Part shown: piece by piece, positions 1 to 8,095 of the stretch
Layout of the letters: every line of letters begins with the position of its first letter
Position numbering within the stretch: position 1 is the first letter of the stretch
Source of the DNA: Bradyrhizobium retamae
GTDB lineage: Bacteria > Pseudomonadota > Alphaproteobacteria > Rhizobiales > Xanthobacteraceae
Direction of reading: 5' to 3'
Assembly (NCBI RefSeq): GCF_001440415.1
Contig: NZ_LLYA01000157.1
Span: 1 to 64,000 of the forward strand
DNA: 64,000 nucleotides
Made by a program: the position numbers and the translations under genes
Notes under the pieces: model-generated
What the model saw: only the letters and a program-made list of their open reading frames with translations
Database searches by the model: none
What the model was told of the DNA's origin: nothing

Positions 1-75
1 TCACCAGTCTGGCACATCGATGCCGTCGGGGGCCGTCCACCCCATCATTGCGAGCCACCCGGTCGGCGCAAAGCC

Positions 76-780
76 TCACAATCCCAGATACGCCTTCCGC
101 ACATCCGGATTGACGCTGATCTCGGCGGCACTGCCCTGCATCAGCACGCGGCCGGTTTGCAGGATGTAGGCGCGGTCGGCGATCTCCAGGCATTCGGACA
201 TGCGCTGTTCGACGATCAGCACGGTCATGCCGGCGTCGCGGATGCGGTTCACGGCCTGGAAGATTTCATCGACCAGCTTTGGCATGATGCCCTGCGACGG
301 CTCGTCGAGCATGAGTAGCCGCGGTCGAGTCATCAGCGCGCGGCCGATGGCGAGCATCTGCTGCTCGCCGCCGCTTAGGGTTTCGGCGCGCTGCTCCAGC
401 CGCTCCTGCAGGCGCGGAAACAGCTTGAAGACGAGATCGAGCGGAGCCTCGCGATCGGACTGGCTACGAAAAAGATAACTGCCGAGCCTTAAGTTGTCGC
501 GCACCGAGAGGCGCGGAAACAGCCGGCGGTTCTCCGGCACATAGGCGATGCCCCGCGAGGTGATGATGTGCTGCGCCATGCCGTCGATGCGGGCGCCATC
601 GAACGTCACGGTGCCGGAGCGCGGCCGCTCGGCGCCCGCAATCGATTTCAGCAGCGTCGACTTGCCGGCGCCGTTGGCGCCGGCGACGCAAACGATTTCG
701 CCCTTTGCCACCTCGATCGAGACCGCCGAGATCGCAACCAGCCCCTGATAGGCGGTGGTGACTTCATGCACCGATAGCAT
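76..780 (-). CDS. livF: ABC transporter ATP-binding protein, LivF type
   Basis: This is one of two cytoplasmic ATPases of a branched-chain amino acid/amide (HAAT) importer. The 234-residue product has a Walker A (GANGAGKST, about residues 33-41), the signature LSGGEQQ and the Walker B LLMLDEPSQG. Its length and C-terminal EIADRAYILQTGR stretch are typical of LivF rather than the slightly longer LivG. The ATG at 780 lies inside the end of livG (17-base overlap), so the two are translationally coupled. It is the last recognised gene of a five-gene minus-strand operon. The substrate cannot be read from the ATPase; neighbouring catabolic genes suggest an amino acid or amide. Confidence 0.93.
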   Translation of the reverse strand: MLSVHEVTTAYQGLVAISAVSIEVAKGEIVCVAGANGAGKSTLLKSIAGAERPRSGTVTFDGARIDGMAQHIITSRGIAYVPENRRLFPRLSVRDNLRLGSYLFRSQSDREAPLDLVFKLFPRLQERLEQRAETLSGGEQQMLAIGRALMTRPRLLMLDEPSQGIMPKLVDEIFQAVNRIRDAGMTVLIVEQRMSECLEIADRAYILQTGRVLMQGSAAEISVNPDVRKAYLGL

Positions 781-1495
781 GACGGTCTCCCAGATAGGCG
801 GTGATGACTTTCGGGTCGCGAACCACGTCGGCGGGCTTGCCCTCGACCAGCACCTTGCCGAGGTCGAGCACGATGGCGCGGTCGACCAGTGGCATCACGA
901 TTTCCATGACATGCTCGACCATCAGCACGGTGACGCCGGTATCGCGCACCTTGCGCACCAGTTCGACGCCGGTCTTGGCTTCGACCGGCGTAAGCCCCGT
1001 GAGCACCTCATCGAGCAGCAGCAGTTTCGGTTCGGTCGCGAGCGCACGGGCGACTTCGAGCCGGCGCTTTTCGGACGGGACCAGATCGCTGGCGAGCACG
1101 TTGGCGCGCGGGCCAAGGCCACAGAATTCAAGCACCTCATGCGCCTTGCGCCGCGCATCGCGCATCACGGTTGATCTGACCAGCGCGCCGACAATGACGT
1201 TATCGATCACCGTCATGGTCTCGAAGCTTTTCACTACCTGGAAGGTGCGGCCGATGCCGCGCTGGCAGCGCTCCGCCGCCGGCAGCGCGGTGACATCTTC
1301 GCCGTCGAAGATGATCGAGCCTTGCGTCGGCGGCAGCACGCCCGCGATCAGGTTGAACAGCGTCGACTTGCCGGCGCCGTTCGGGCCGATCAGGCCGACG
1401 ATCTCGCCGCGTCCGACCGAGATCGAAACGTCGCTGTTGGCGATCAGCCCGCCGAAGCGCTGCCAGACGCCGCGCGTTTCCAGAAGAGGCGTCAT
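764..1495 (-). CDS. livG: ABC transporter ATP-binding protein, LivG type
   Basis: Second ATPase of the HAAT importer, 243 residues. Visible are Walker A GPNGAGKST, the LivG-type stretch GIGRTFQVVKSFETMTV after it, and Walker B LLLLDEVLTGL. The signature region reads LVPSEKRRLEVARAL, so the usual LSGGQ motif is degenerate (SEKRR), as it often is in LivG. The start is placed at the ATG at 1495, which overlaps the livM stop as ATGA; the frame stays open to 1705, but the extra 70 residues have out-of-frame composition and overlap livM. Operon order is SBP-livH-livM-livG-livF. Confidence 0.92.
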   Translation of the reverse strand: MTPLLETRGVWQRFGGLIANSDVSISVGRGEIVGLIGPNGAGKSTLFNLIAGVLPPTQGSIIFDGEDVTALPAAERCQRGIGRTFQVVKSFETMTVIDNVIVGALVRSTVMRDARRKAHEVLEFCGLGPRANVLASDLVPSEKRRLEVARALATEPKLLLLDEVLTGLTPVEAKTGVELVRKVRDTGVTVLMVEHVMEIVMPLVDRAIVLDLGKVLVEGKPADVVRDPKVITAYLGDRHAIGA

Positions 1496-2499
1496 CGGAC
1501 AGCCTCCTTGCGCTTGGGCGAGAACAGTCCCGCAAGGCCCTTGAACGAGAACAGGCCGATCAGCCCCTGCGGCCGCGCCAGCGAGATCGCAATGATCAGG
1601 CCGCCATAGACGATCAGGTCGACACCGCGACCGGAGCCCCCGACATAGGAGCGCGTCAATTCGGTGAGCGGGATCAGGATGACAGCGCCCAGCATCGGCC
1701 CCCACAGCGTGCCGATGCCTCCCAGCACCGCGGGCAGCGCCATCAGCAGCGAGAACTGAAAGCCCATGACGCTCTCGGGATCGATAAAGTAGACGAACTG
1801 CGCATAGAAGCTGCCGCCGATTGCGACCAGGAATGCCGATACCGCCGCCGCGCCCATCTTGGAATTGAACACGACCACGCCGAGGCTTTCAGCCGCCTCC
1901 GGATTGTCCTTCACCGCGCGCCACCAATAGCCCCATTTGGAATCCTCCAGCCACCAGGTGACGAACCAGGCGACACAAGCCAGCGCCAGCGCGAAGTAAA
2001 AGTATGGCAGCTTGCTGCGTGGGAACTGGAATTTCAGCCAGCTATCGCCACGCGCCGGGATTTCGATCCCCATCGCAGCACCAGCCCAATCCCAGTTGTG
2101 GAACAGCAGCAGCCCGATCTCGGCAATGACGATGGTGGCGATGACGAAGTAATGTCCGCGCAGCCGGAAACAGGGATAGCCGAGCGCCATCGCAATAAGC
2201 GCGGAGATCACCCCGCCGCCGAGCATGCCGAACCATGGCAACACACCGAATTTGGTAAACAGCAGCGCGGTGGTATAGGCGCCAAGCCCGAAGTAGAGCG
2301 CGTGGCCGAGCGAGATCTGCCCGCAATAGCCGGAAAGGATATTCCAGCTTTGCGACAACGCACCCCACATCAGCGTCAGCACCATGATGTTCTGGACGTA
2401 AACGTCTTTGACGAACAGCGGGACGGTAGCCGCAATCGCGGCAAGAACAACTGCGACGATGAGGTCGCGGCGGCGGCGTTCTGCGAAAGCGGTATCCAT
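1492..2499 (-). CDS. livM: ABC transporter permease, LivM type
   Basis: Inner-membrane permease of the HAAT importer, 335 residues and strongly hydrophobic. The LivM hallmark is visible near residues 50-75: WNILSGYCGQISLGHALYFG, followed by GLGAYTTALL. The C-terminal part contains PAVLGGIGTLWGPMLGA, the permease-ATPase coupling region. The ATG at 2499 overlaps the livH stop (ATGA). The same frame is open upstream to 3537, but that segment is the shadow of livH and is rejected. It should pair with LivH to form the channel. Confidence 0.92.
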   Translation of the reverse strand: MDTAFAERRRRDLIVAVVLAAIAATVPLFVKDVYVQNIMVLTLMWGALSQSWNILSGYCGQISLGHALYFGLGAYTTALLFTKFGVLPWFGMLGGGVISALIAMALGYPCFRLRGHYFVIATIVIAEIGLLLFHNWDWAGAAMGIEIPARGDSWLKFQFPRSKLPYFYFALALACVAWFVTWWLEDSKWGYWWRAVKDNPEAAESLGVVVFNSKMGAAAVSAFLVAIGGSFYAQFVYFIDPESVMGFQFSLLMALPAVLGGIGTLWGPMLGAVILIPLTELTRSYVGGSGRGVDLIVYGGLIIAISLARPQGLIGLFSFKGLAGLFSPKRKEAVR

Positions 2500-3377
2500 C
2501 ACATCGATCCGAACAGGCCGCGCGGCCGGATAAAGACCACAAGGAGATAGACGGCATAGATGCCGACCGCCTTGAGCGACGGCGGCAGCAACATGGCGGT
2601 CGTAGCTTCGACGAGGCCGACGATGATGCCGCCGGCGAAGGCGCCGAACACGCTGCCGAAGCCGCCGAGCGCCACCGTCACATAGGCGATCAGCGCAAAC
2701 GAGGCGCCGACATCGGGATAGATGTAAAAGAAGATCGCCATAACCGCGCCGGCGAGGCCCACCAGCGCCGCGCCGAGGCCCCAGCCCAGCGCAAACACCT
2801 TGTTCTTGTCGATGCCGACCAGCGCCACCGCTCCGGCATCCTCGCGGGTCGCTTCCAGCGCGCGGCCGAAATCGGTGCGGTTGATGAAGAGATAGAGCGC
2901 GCCGAACGCTGCAATCGCCACCAGGGCGCCGACCAGTTGCGGCACCGGCAGGTAGATCCCGGCGATCGAGACAGTTTTGCCGCCGAGCCAGGAATGGGTG
3001 ACGCTGCGATAGTCCGGCGTGAAAAAATACTGCGCCAGGCCGCGCATGACGATGGCCAAACCGAATGTCGAGAAGATCTGCACCATGCCGGCATTGGCTT
3101 TCGCACGCACCGCAAAGCGCACAATTAACAGATAGACGACGGCCCCGAACACGAACAGGGCGGCGGCGACCAGCGGCGCCGACAGCAAGGGATCGATCGC
3201 AAAGAACACGAACAGGAAGAACGTCGCGTACATTGCGATCATCAGGAACTCGCCATGGGCGAAGTTCACGACGTCCATCAGCCCGAAGATCAGCGCGAGA
3301 CCTACGGCGATGAGGCCGTAAAGCAGCCCCATGAGCAGGCCGCTCGCCAGGCTTTGGATGATTGTTTCGGCGGTCAC
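2499..3377 (-). CDS. livH: ABC transporter permease, LivH type
   Basis: Inner-membrane permease of the HAAT importer, 292 residues with about eight hydrophobic segments. The LivH signature GLIAVGLALIFGLMDVVNFAHG lies near residues 21-42 and VTVALGGFGSVFGAFAGG near the C-terminus. It is separated from the upstream binding-protein gene by 194 bases holding a palindromic element (3396-3541), whereas everything downstream is overlapped. This suggests that the membrane part can be expressed at a different level from the binding protein. Confidence 0.93.
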   Translation of the reverse strand: MTAETIIQSLASGLLMGLLYGLIAVGLALIFGLMDVVNFAHGEFLMIAMYATFFLFVFFAIDPLLSAPLVAAALFVFGAVVYLLIVRFAVRAKANAGMVQIFSTFGLAIVMRGLAQYFFTPDYRSVTHSWLGGKTVSIAGIYLPVPQLVGALVAIAAFGALYLFINRTDFGRALEATREDAGAVALVGIDKNKVFALGWGLGAALVGLAGAVMAIFFYIYPDVGASFALIAYVTVALGGFGSVFGAFAGGIIVGLVEATTAMLLPPSLKAVGIYAVYLLVVFIRPRGLFGSM

Positions 3378-3395
3378 CGGGACGCCCCCCTTGCT

Positions 3396-3541
3396 CGTCG
3401 TCCCTGCCTAGTGCGCAATCGCACACAGGCGCAGGGACCATAACCACCGGAGTCGCACTTGAAGGAAGGACATGAGGCCACGGTGAAACTGATGCTCCTC
3501 GGCGTATGGGTCCCAACCGCGCACTAGGCAGGGACACGACG
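3396..3541. repeat. Palindromic intergenic repeat between binding protein and livH
   Basis: A left arm (3396-3416, cgtcgtccctgcctagtgcg onward) is matched by the inverse at 3519-3541 with a two-base bulge, giving about 21 paired bases around a roughly 100-base interior. The interior carries a second imperfect pair (gggaccataacc against gtatgggtccc). The layout matches a palindromic repeat family common in Bradyrhizobium intergenic DNA. On the mRNA it forms a long hairpin immediately downstream of the binding-protein stop. A partial related sequence (gtcgtccctgcg) is seen near 34804. Confidence 0.75.
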
Positions 3542-3571
3542 CTGCGTTTGTGATGTCTCTCCGGAAGGCGG

Positions 3572-4822
3572 TCAGCCTTGTTTCATCGGCCAGACGGCTT
3601 CCGCGATGGCGGCCTGCGGCGGGAAGATGGTGACGAACTTGCCGCCGATATATTGCAGCAGCACCGGGTCGGCGTCGTTGTTTTGGCCCAGCTCGTCGAA
3701 CTTGACGCGTTTCCAGGGCATGATGGTCTGCTCGCCCGGGATATCGGTGGTGACCAGCGCCTCGCGGATCTTCTCGCCATCCGTCGACTTGGCGCGGTTG
3801 ATAGCGTCCGCCATCACCAACAGCCCCATGAACTGGCGCGAGGTGAGGTCGTTAAAATCCTTGCCCGATTTCTCCTTGAACATGGCGTTGACCATGCCGA
3901 CCATCGGCCGCTTGGCGGCGAGATCGAGCGAGAAACTGCCGCGCGAGATCACGCCTTCGAGCTTGTCGCCGACCGCATCATATAGCGCCTTTTCTGAGAA
4001 ACCGGCGTTCTGCGCCACGATCGCGTTCGGCTTGTAGCCGAGCTCTGCCATGGTCTTGACCAGCAAAATGCCGTCCGTGGTGTAGCTCGAGGGCATCAGC
4101 ACGTCGGCATTTGCCGCCTTGAGCTGCTGTACTTCCGCCGACAAGGACGGAGAGTTGGAGCGGTACTTGATGTCGGAGATGACCTTGTAGCCACGCTCGG
4201 AGGCCAGCTTGAGCTGGGTGTTGGCGGAGTCGGTGCCGAAAATGGTGTCCTCATGGAACAGCGCCAGCGTATCGATCTTGGTGCCCTTCTTCTTCATCGC
4301 ATCGAAAAAGTTGAACATCGCGGCCGAGAACATCTCGTCATGGGGCGCGGCGCGGAAATAGTATTTGAGGCCGCGCTTGTGCAGGCTCGGCGAGGAATTG
4401 TCCGCCGAGATGAACGGGACCTGGTAACGCTCGCAGATCTGGCTGACGGTGACGGCAACCGCGCTCTGATAGGTGCCGATGACGGCGCAGACTTTTTCCT
4501 GGGTGATCAGACGCTCGGTCTCGGCGCGGCCCTTCTGCGGGTCAGCCTGATGGTCGGCGAAGACGAGGCGGATCTTGGCGCCGCCGAGGCCGGGCAATCC
4601 CTCGCCCTTCGCCAGCGGCAAATCGAAATCGTGGTTCTTGTTGATGATGTCGAGCGCAGTCTCGAACGACTTCTGGGCGTCGACACCCATCTGCGCGCTG
4701 GCGCCGGAGAACGGATAGATGACGCCGATCACCACTTCGGACGTTTGGGCGCGCGCGGCGATCGGGCCGAGCGCAGCGGCAGCAGTAGCTCCAAGCAAGA
4801 CGTTACGGCGCGTGATGTTCAT
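3572..4822 (-). CDS. ABC transporter substrate-binding protein (LivK/HAAT family)
   Basis: Periplasmic receptor of the importer, 416 residues. The N-terminus MNITRRNVLLGATAAAALG has a twin Arg followed by a hydrophobic stretch and ARAQ at about residue 26, so Tat export with cleavage after Ala is likely. The mature part begins EVVIGVIYPFSGASAQMGVD, typical of the peripheral-binding-protein type I fold (Peripla_BP_6), and contains CAVIGTYQSAVAVTVSQ, the usual ligand-contact region. It is the first gene of the operon. The ligand is unknown; family members bind branched-chain amino acids, amides, urea or aromatic acids. The Tat-type signal is less usual than Sec in this family. Confidence 0.9.
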   Translation of the reverse strand: MNITRRNVLLGATAAAALGPIAARAQTSEVVIGVIYPFSGASAQMGVDAQKSFETALDIINKNHDFDLPLAKGEGLPGLGGAKIRLVFADHQADPQKGRAETERLITQEKVCAVIGTYQSAVAVTVSQICERYQVPFISADNSSPSLHKRGLKYYFRAAPHDEMFSAAMFNFFDAMKKKGTKIDTLALFHEDTIFGTDSANTQLKLASERGYKVISDIKYRSNSPSLSAEVQQLKAANADVLMPSSYTTDGILLVKTMAELGYKPNAIVAQNAGFSEKALYDAVGDKLEGVISRGSFSLDLAAKRPMVGMVNAMFKEKSGKDFNDLTSRQFMGLLVMADAINRAKSTDGEKIREALVTTDIPGEQTIMPWKRVKFDELGQNNDADPVLLQYIGGKFVTIFPPQAAIAEAVWPMKQG

Positions 4823-4903
4823 GGCGATATCCTTTGTGGGTCGGCAACTATCGATGAAACGGGCGAAGGGTACGGTAAAGCCTCAATGAGCAGCACGGCT
4901 GCA

Positions 4904-5755
4904 TCAAAGCACGGCAAGCTGCTTGTTCATGAGATCGGTCACCAGCATCAGTCCCGGCGCATGCGTGATCGCGAACGGCAGCTTCGCGGCCTGGATCACC
5001 GATTGCGGCGTGACACCGCACGCCCAGAACACCGGAATTTCGTCCGGCCCGACCGGCACCGGATCACCATAGTCGGGCTTGTTGATGTCGGCGATGCCGA
5101 TCGACTGTGGATGGCCGAGATGCTCGGGCGCGCCGTGCACGGCGGGAAAGCGTGAGGTGACCTGCACCGCGCGGATCGCATCGGCCGGCTTGAACGGCCG
5201 CATCGACACCACCATGGGACCTGCGAACGGGGCCGCCGGGCTGCACGCGATATTGGTGCGATACATCGGCACGCGAACCTTGCGCTCGATGTGGCGGATC
5301 GGCAGGCCCTCCGCCAGAAGCGCCTCCTCGAACGAGAATGAACATCCGATGACAAAGGCGACGAGATCGTCGCGCCAATGCGCCATGATGTCGGTCGGCT
5401 CTTCCACCACCTCGCCGTCGCGCCAGACGCGGTAGCGCGGCAGGTCGGTGCGGATGTCGAGATCGACGCCGAGCGCGGGAATGCGGGGATCGCCAACATC
5501 GGACATGCCGATGATCGGGCACGGCTTAGGATTGAGCTGGCAGAACCGGTGAAACGCGCTCGCGAGCTTTTCCGGCAGTATCGCGAGGTTGCCTTGGACG
5601 AAGCCGTTGGCGACACCGGCGGTCGATGATGCCATGCCGTTGCGGCACGCATGCCGGGCTGCCACGCTGGGCAATAAATCCGGCCTATCGCGGCCCGTCG
5701 TTTCCGTCCTCGCCAAGCCGGTCATCGTTGTCCCCGCTTCCATTCTTATCGACAT
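4904..5755 (-). CDS. DUF1445 putative hydro-lyase / D-glutamate cyclase-like protein
   Basis: A 283-residue protein of the DUF1445 (YcsI-like) family, recognised from GFVQGNLAILPEKLASAF, the FCQLNPKPCPIIG stretch, FVIGCSFSFEEALL and the C-terminal ITHAPGLMLVTDL. The eukaryotic relative DGLUCY converts D-glutamate to 5-oxo-D-proline; bacterial members are mostly annotated as putative hydro-lyases. The first 30 or so residues are not conserved. The ATG at 5755 has a GGGAG just upstream, and an in-frame ATG at 5725 is an alternative. The gene is transcribed divergently from a LysR regulator across 90 bases and sits upstream of the amino-acid-type ABC operon, so both may be controlled by that regulator. 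Confidence 0.82.
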   Translation of the reverse strand: MSIRMEAGTTMTGLARTETTGRDRPDLLPSVAARHACRNGMASSTAGVANGFVQGNLAILPEKLASAFHRFCQLNPKPCPIIGMSDVGDPRIPALGVDLDIRTDLPRYRVWRDGEVVEEPTDIMAHWRDDLVAFVIGCSFSFEEALLAEGLPIRHIERKVRVPMYRTNIACSPAAPFAGPMVVSMRPFKPADAIRAVQVTSRFPAVHGAPEHLGHPQSIGIADINKPDYGDPVPVGPDEIPVFWACGVTPQSVIQAAKLPFAITHAPGLMLVTDLMNKQLAVL

Positions 5756-5808
5756 CTACTCCCGCATATGGCTATGATAATGTCTAATCGTCTTTTCTAA
5801 TCAAGTTC

Positions 5809-5825
5809 GATAAATAGCAATTATC
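5809..5825. promoter_or_regulatory. Candidate LysR-type binding site (T-N11-A dyad)
   Basis: Within the 90-base divergent region, GATAA (5809-5813) and TTATC (5821-5825) form a perfect dyad with the T-N11-A spacing typical of LysR regulators. It lies about 20 bases before the lysR start codon, the usual place for an autoregulatory recognition site. Towards the DUF1445 gene there is an outer inverted pair TGATAAT (5775-5781) and ATTATCA (5820-5826), and two copies of TCTAATC (5783 and 5796), possible activation subsites. Confidence 0.6.
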
Positions 5826-5845
5826 AACCTGCGGGCTGAGGGTGC

Positions 5846-6763
5846 ATGACTGATTTCAAGGCAATTGAGACTTTCATGTGGGTGGTGACACTCGGCAGCT
5901 TCCGCGGCGCGGCCCAGAAGCTGAACACGACTCAGCCGGCGATTTCGCAACGGATCGCCCAGCTCGAGCGCGAAGTCGGCGTGAAGCTCTTGCAGCGCGA
6001 CCGTCGCATGGTGCTGCCGACGCCGAGCGGACGGCAATTGATGGTCTATGCCGAGAAGCTGATCGGGCTGCGCTCGGAAATGCTCGCTGTGGTCGGCGAT
6101 CGCTCGGCGATGCGCGGCGTGCTGCGGCTCGGTGTCGCCGAAACCATCGTGCACACCTGGCTGCCGCAACTGATCAAGAGCGTCAACTACGCCTACCCCA
6201 ACCTCTCGCTCGAGATCGAGGTCGACATCACCTCGAATTTGCGCAACCGGCTGTTGGCCCAGGAGATCGAACTCGCCTTCGTGCTCGGCCCGCTGACGGC
6301 GCCAATGGTCAACAACCGGGCACTGTGCGATTATCCGGTGGGCTTTACGGCCAGCCCCTCGCTCGGCCTCGGCAAGCAGGAACTGACACTGCACGACCTG
6401 GCGAAGTTCCCCATCATCACGTTTTCACGCCGTACCCAGCCCTATGAAATCGTGCGCTCCCTGTTCAACCGCCCTGACCTGCCGCCCATACGGCTGCATG
6501 CCAGCGCCTCGCTCGCAACCGTGATCCACATGGCGATCGAAGGTCTCGGTATCGCCCTGATACCGACCGCGATCGTCGAGGACGACATGGCAAACGGGCG
6601 GCTGCAATTGCTGTCGACCAATCTGCAATTGGCACCGCTGACGTTTTCGGCAAGCTGGCTCGCCTCCCCCGACACCGTCGCAGTGGAGCGCGTGGTCGAA
6701 CTTGCAGCCAGCCTGGCCCGCGGCGGCGTCATTGTTGACGCGACGCCGCAGGCGCGTCATTGA
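5846..6763 (+). CDS. LysR-family transcriptional regulator
   Basis: A 305-residue LysR-type regulator. The winged helix-turn-helix covers residues 1-62 (FKAIETFMWVVTLGSFRGAA, then TQPAISQRIAQLE), followed by the linker helix and a periplasmic-binding-like effector domain beginning at VLRLGVAETIVHTW. It is divergent from the DUF1445 gene and is followed 56 bases later by the M20 hydrolase and the hydroxyacid dehydrogenase in the same direction. By the usual LysR logic it probably controls the divergent gene, and perhaps the liv operon behind it and the catabolic genes downstream. The effector is unknown. Confidence 0.92.
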   Translation: MTDFKAIETFMWVVTLGSFRGAAQKLNTTQPAISQRIAQLEREVGVKLLQRDRRMVLPTPSGRQLMVYAEKLIGLRSEMLAVVGDRSAMRGVLRLGVAETIVHTWLPQLIKSVNYAYPNLSLEIEVDITSNLRNRLLAQEIELAFVLGPLTAPMVNNRALCDYPVGFTASPSLGLGKQELTLHDLAKFPIITFSRRTQPYEIVRSLFNRPDLPPIRLHASASLATVIHMAIEGLGIALIPTAIVEDDMANGRLQLLSTNLQLAPLTFSASWLASPDTVAVERVVELAASLARGGVIVDATPQARH

Positions 6764-6819
6764 AAATAACCGAACAAGAATGAACAAGCGCCTGCCCACC
6801 TGATCTCCCGGAACAGTGC

Positions 6820-8070
6820 ATGACCAAGATCGGCTCCAATCTGCAAATCGATTCCGCCCGGCTATGGGGCACGATTCATGAAACCGCCAAATTCGGCGCG
6901 ACGCCGAAAGGCGGCGTGCGGCGGCTGACGCTCGGACCTGAAGACAAGCAGGTGCGCGACTGGTTCCGCGAGCGGTGCGAGGCCGCCGGGCTGGAAGTGC
7001 ATGTGGATGCGCTGGGCTCGATGTTCGGCCTGCGCAAGGGCCGCGACATGTCCAAGGCTCCGATCGGTCTCGGCTCGCATCTCGATACGCAGCCGACCGG
7101 CGGCAAATATGACGGGGTGCTCGGCACGCTGGCGGCGCTGGAAGTGGTGCGCACGCTCAACGATGCCGGCATCGAGACCGAAACGCCGATCTGCATCTGC
7201 AACTGGACCAACGAGGAAGGCTCGCGGTTCGCGCCGGCAATGATGGCTTCCGCCGCTTACGTCGGCGATTTCACCACCGACGACATTCTGTCGCGCAAGG
7301 ACGCCGAAGGCGTCACGGTGGCGGAGGCGCTTGATAGCATCGGCTATCGCGGTGACGCGCCGGTGGGTCGCCAAAAATTCTCCGGCTTCGTCGAGCTGCA
7401 TATCGAACAGGGGCCGATCCTCGAGGCCGAGAACAAGACCATCGGCGTGGTCGATTCCGGCCAGGGAGTTCTGTGGTACGACGGCAAGATCACCGGCTTC
7501 GAGAGCCACGCCGGCTCGACGCCGATGCCGCTGCGCCGCGACGCGCTGGCGACGCTGTCAGAAATCGTGCTGGCGATGGAGGCAATCGCCAGGAAGCACG
7601 GGCCGAAAGCGGTCGGCACCGTCGGCGAGGCGGTGATCGCCAATCCCTCGCGCAACGTCATTCCCGGCGAGATCGCCTTCACGGTGGATTGCCGCAGCGC
7701 GGATGCTGCCATCATGGACGCGCTGGACAGGGATTTGCGCGCGGCGATCGCCGAGATCGCGGCGCGGCGCAAGGTCGATGTCCAGTTCGACCTGATCTGG
7801 CGCAAGCCGCCGACCCATTTCGATCCCAAGCTGGTGGATGCGGTGGAGAACGCCGCAAAAATGCTCGGCTATTCGCATCGCCGCATCACCTCAGGTGCCG
7901 GTCACGACGCTTGCAACCTCAACACCGTGATGCCGGCCGCCATGGTGTTCGTGCCCTGCAAGGACGGCATCAGCCACAACGAGCTCGAGGACGCCACCCA
8001 AGCCGATTGCGCGGCGGGCGCCAACGTGCTGATGCATACCGTGCTGGCGCTGGCCGGCGTCGCATCCTGA
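6820..8070 (+). CDS. M20-family Zn-dependent hydrolase (N-carbamoyl-L-amino acid hydrolase/allantoate amidohydrolase type)
   Basis: A 416-residue cytosolic amidohydrolase of the hydantoinase/carbamoylase branch of M20. Metal and catalytic residues are in place: GSHLDT (His87, Asp89), KYDGV (Asp98), the NEEGSRF motif (Glu132-Glu133), ELHIEQGP (His194) and a C-terminal SGAGHDA. Members remove a carbamoyl group from N-carbamoyl amino acids, or act on allantoate or ureidoglycolate; sequence alone does not separate them. Neighbours (LysR, DUF1445, hydroxyacid dehydrogenase, amino-acid-type importer) fit breakdown of an amino acid derivative. Confidence 0.88.
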   Translation: MTKIGSNLQIDSARLWGTIHETAKFGATPKGGVRRLTLGPEDKQVRDWFRERCEAAGLEVHVDALGSMFGLRKGRDMSKAPIGLGSHLDTQPTGGKYDGVLGTLAALEVVRTLNDAGIETETPICICNWTNEEGSRFAPAMMASAAYVGDFTTDDILSRKDAEGVTVAEALDSIGYRGDAPVGRQKFSGFVELHIEQGPILEAENKTIGVVDSGQGVLWYDGKITGFESHAGSTPMPLRRDALATLSEIVLAMEAIARKHGPKAVGTVGEAVIANPSRNVIPGEIAFTVDCRSADAAIMDALDRDLRAAIAEIAARRKVDVQFDLIWRKPPTHFDPKLVDAVENAAKMLGYSHRRITSGAGHDACNLNTVMPAAMVFVPCKDGISHNELEDATQADCAAGANVLMHTVLALAGVAS

Positions 8071-8095
8071 CAATCAAGAAACGAGGGGGAAAGCT

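Noticed and set aside
1..75. Possible downstream cistron after livF (15-codon frame ending at base 1)
   Set aside because: Too short to call, and part of the sequence (cattgcgagccacccggtcg) resembles an intergenic repeat.
2500..3537. Upstream in-frame extension of livM, giving a 681-residue protein
   Set aside because: The extra N-terminal part has the Arg/Cys-rich composition of a wrong frame and lies entirely over livH, whose own product is a clean LivH.
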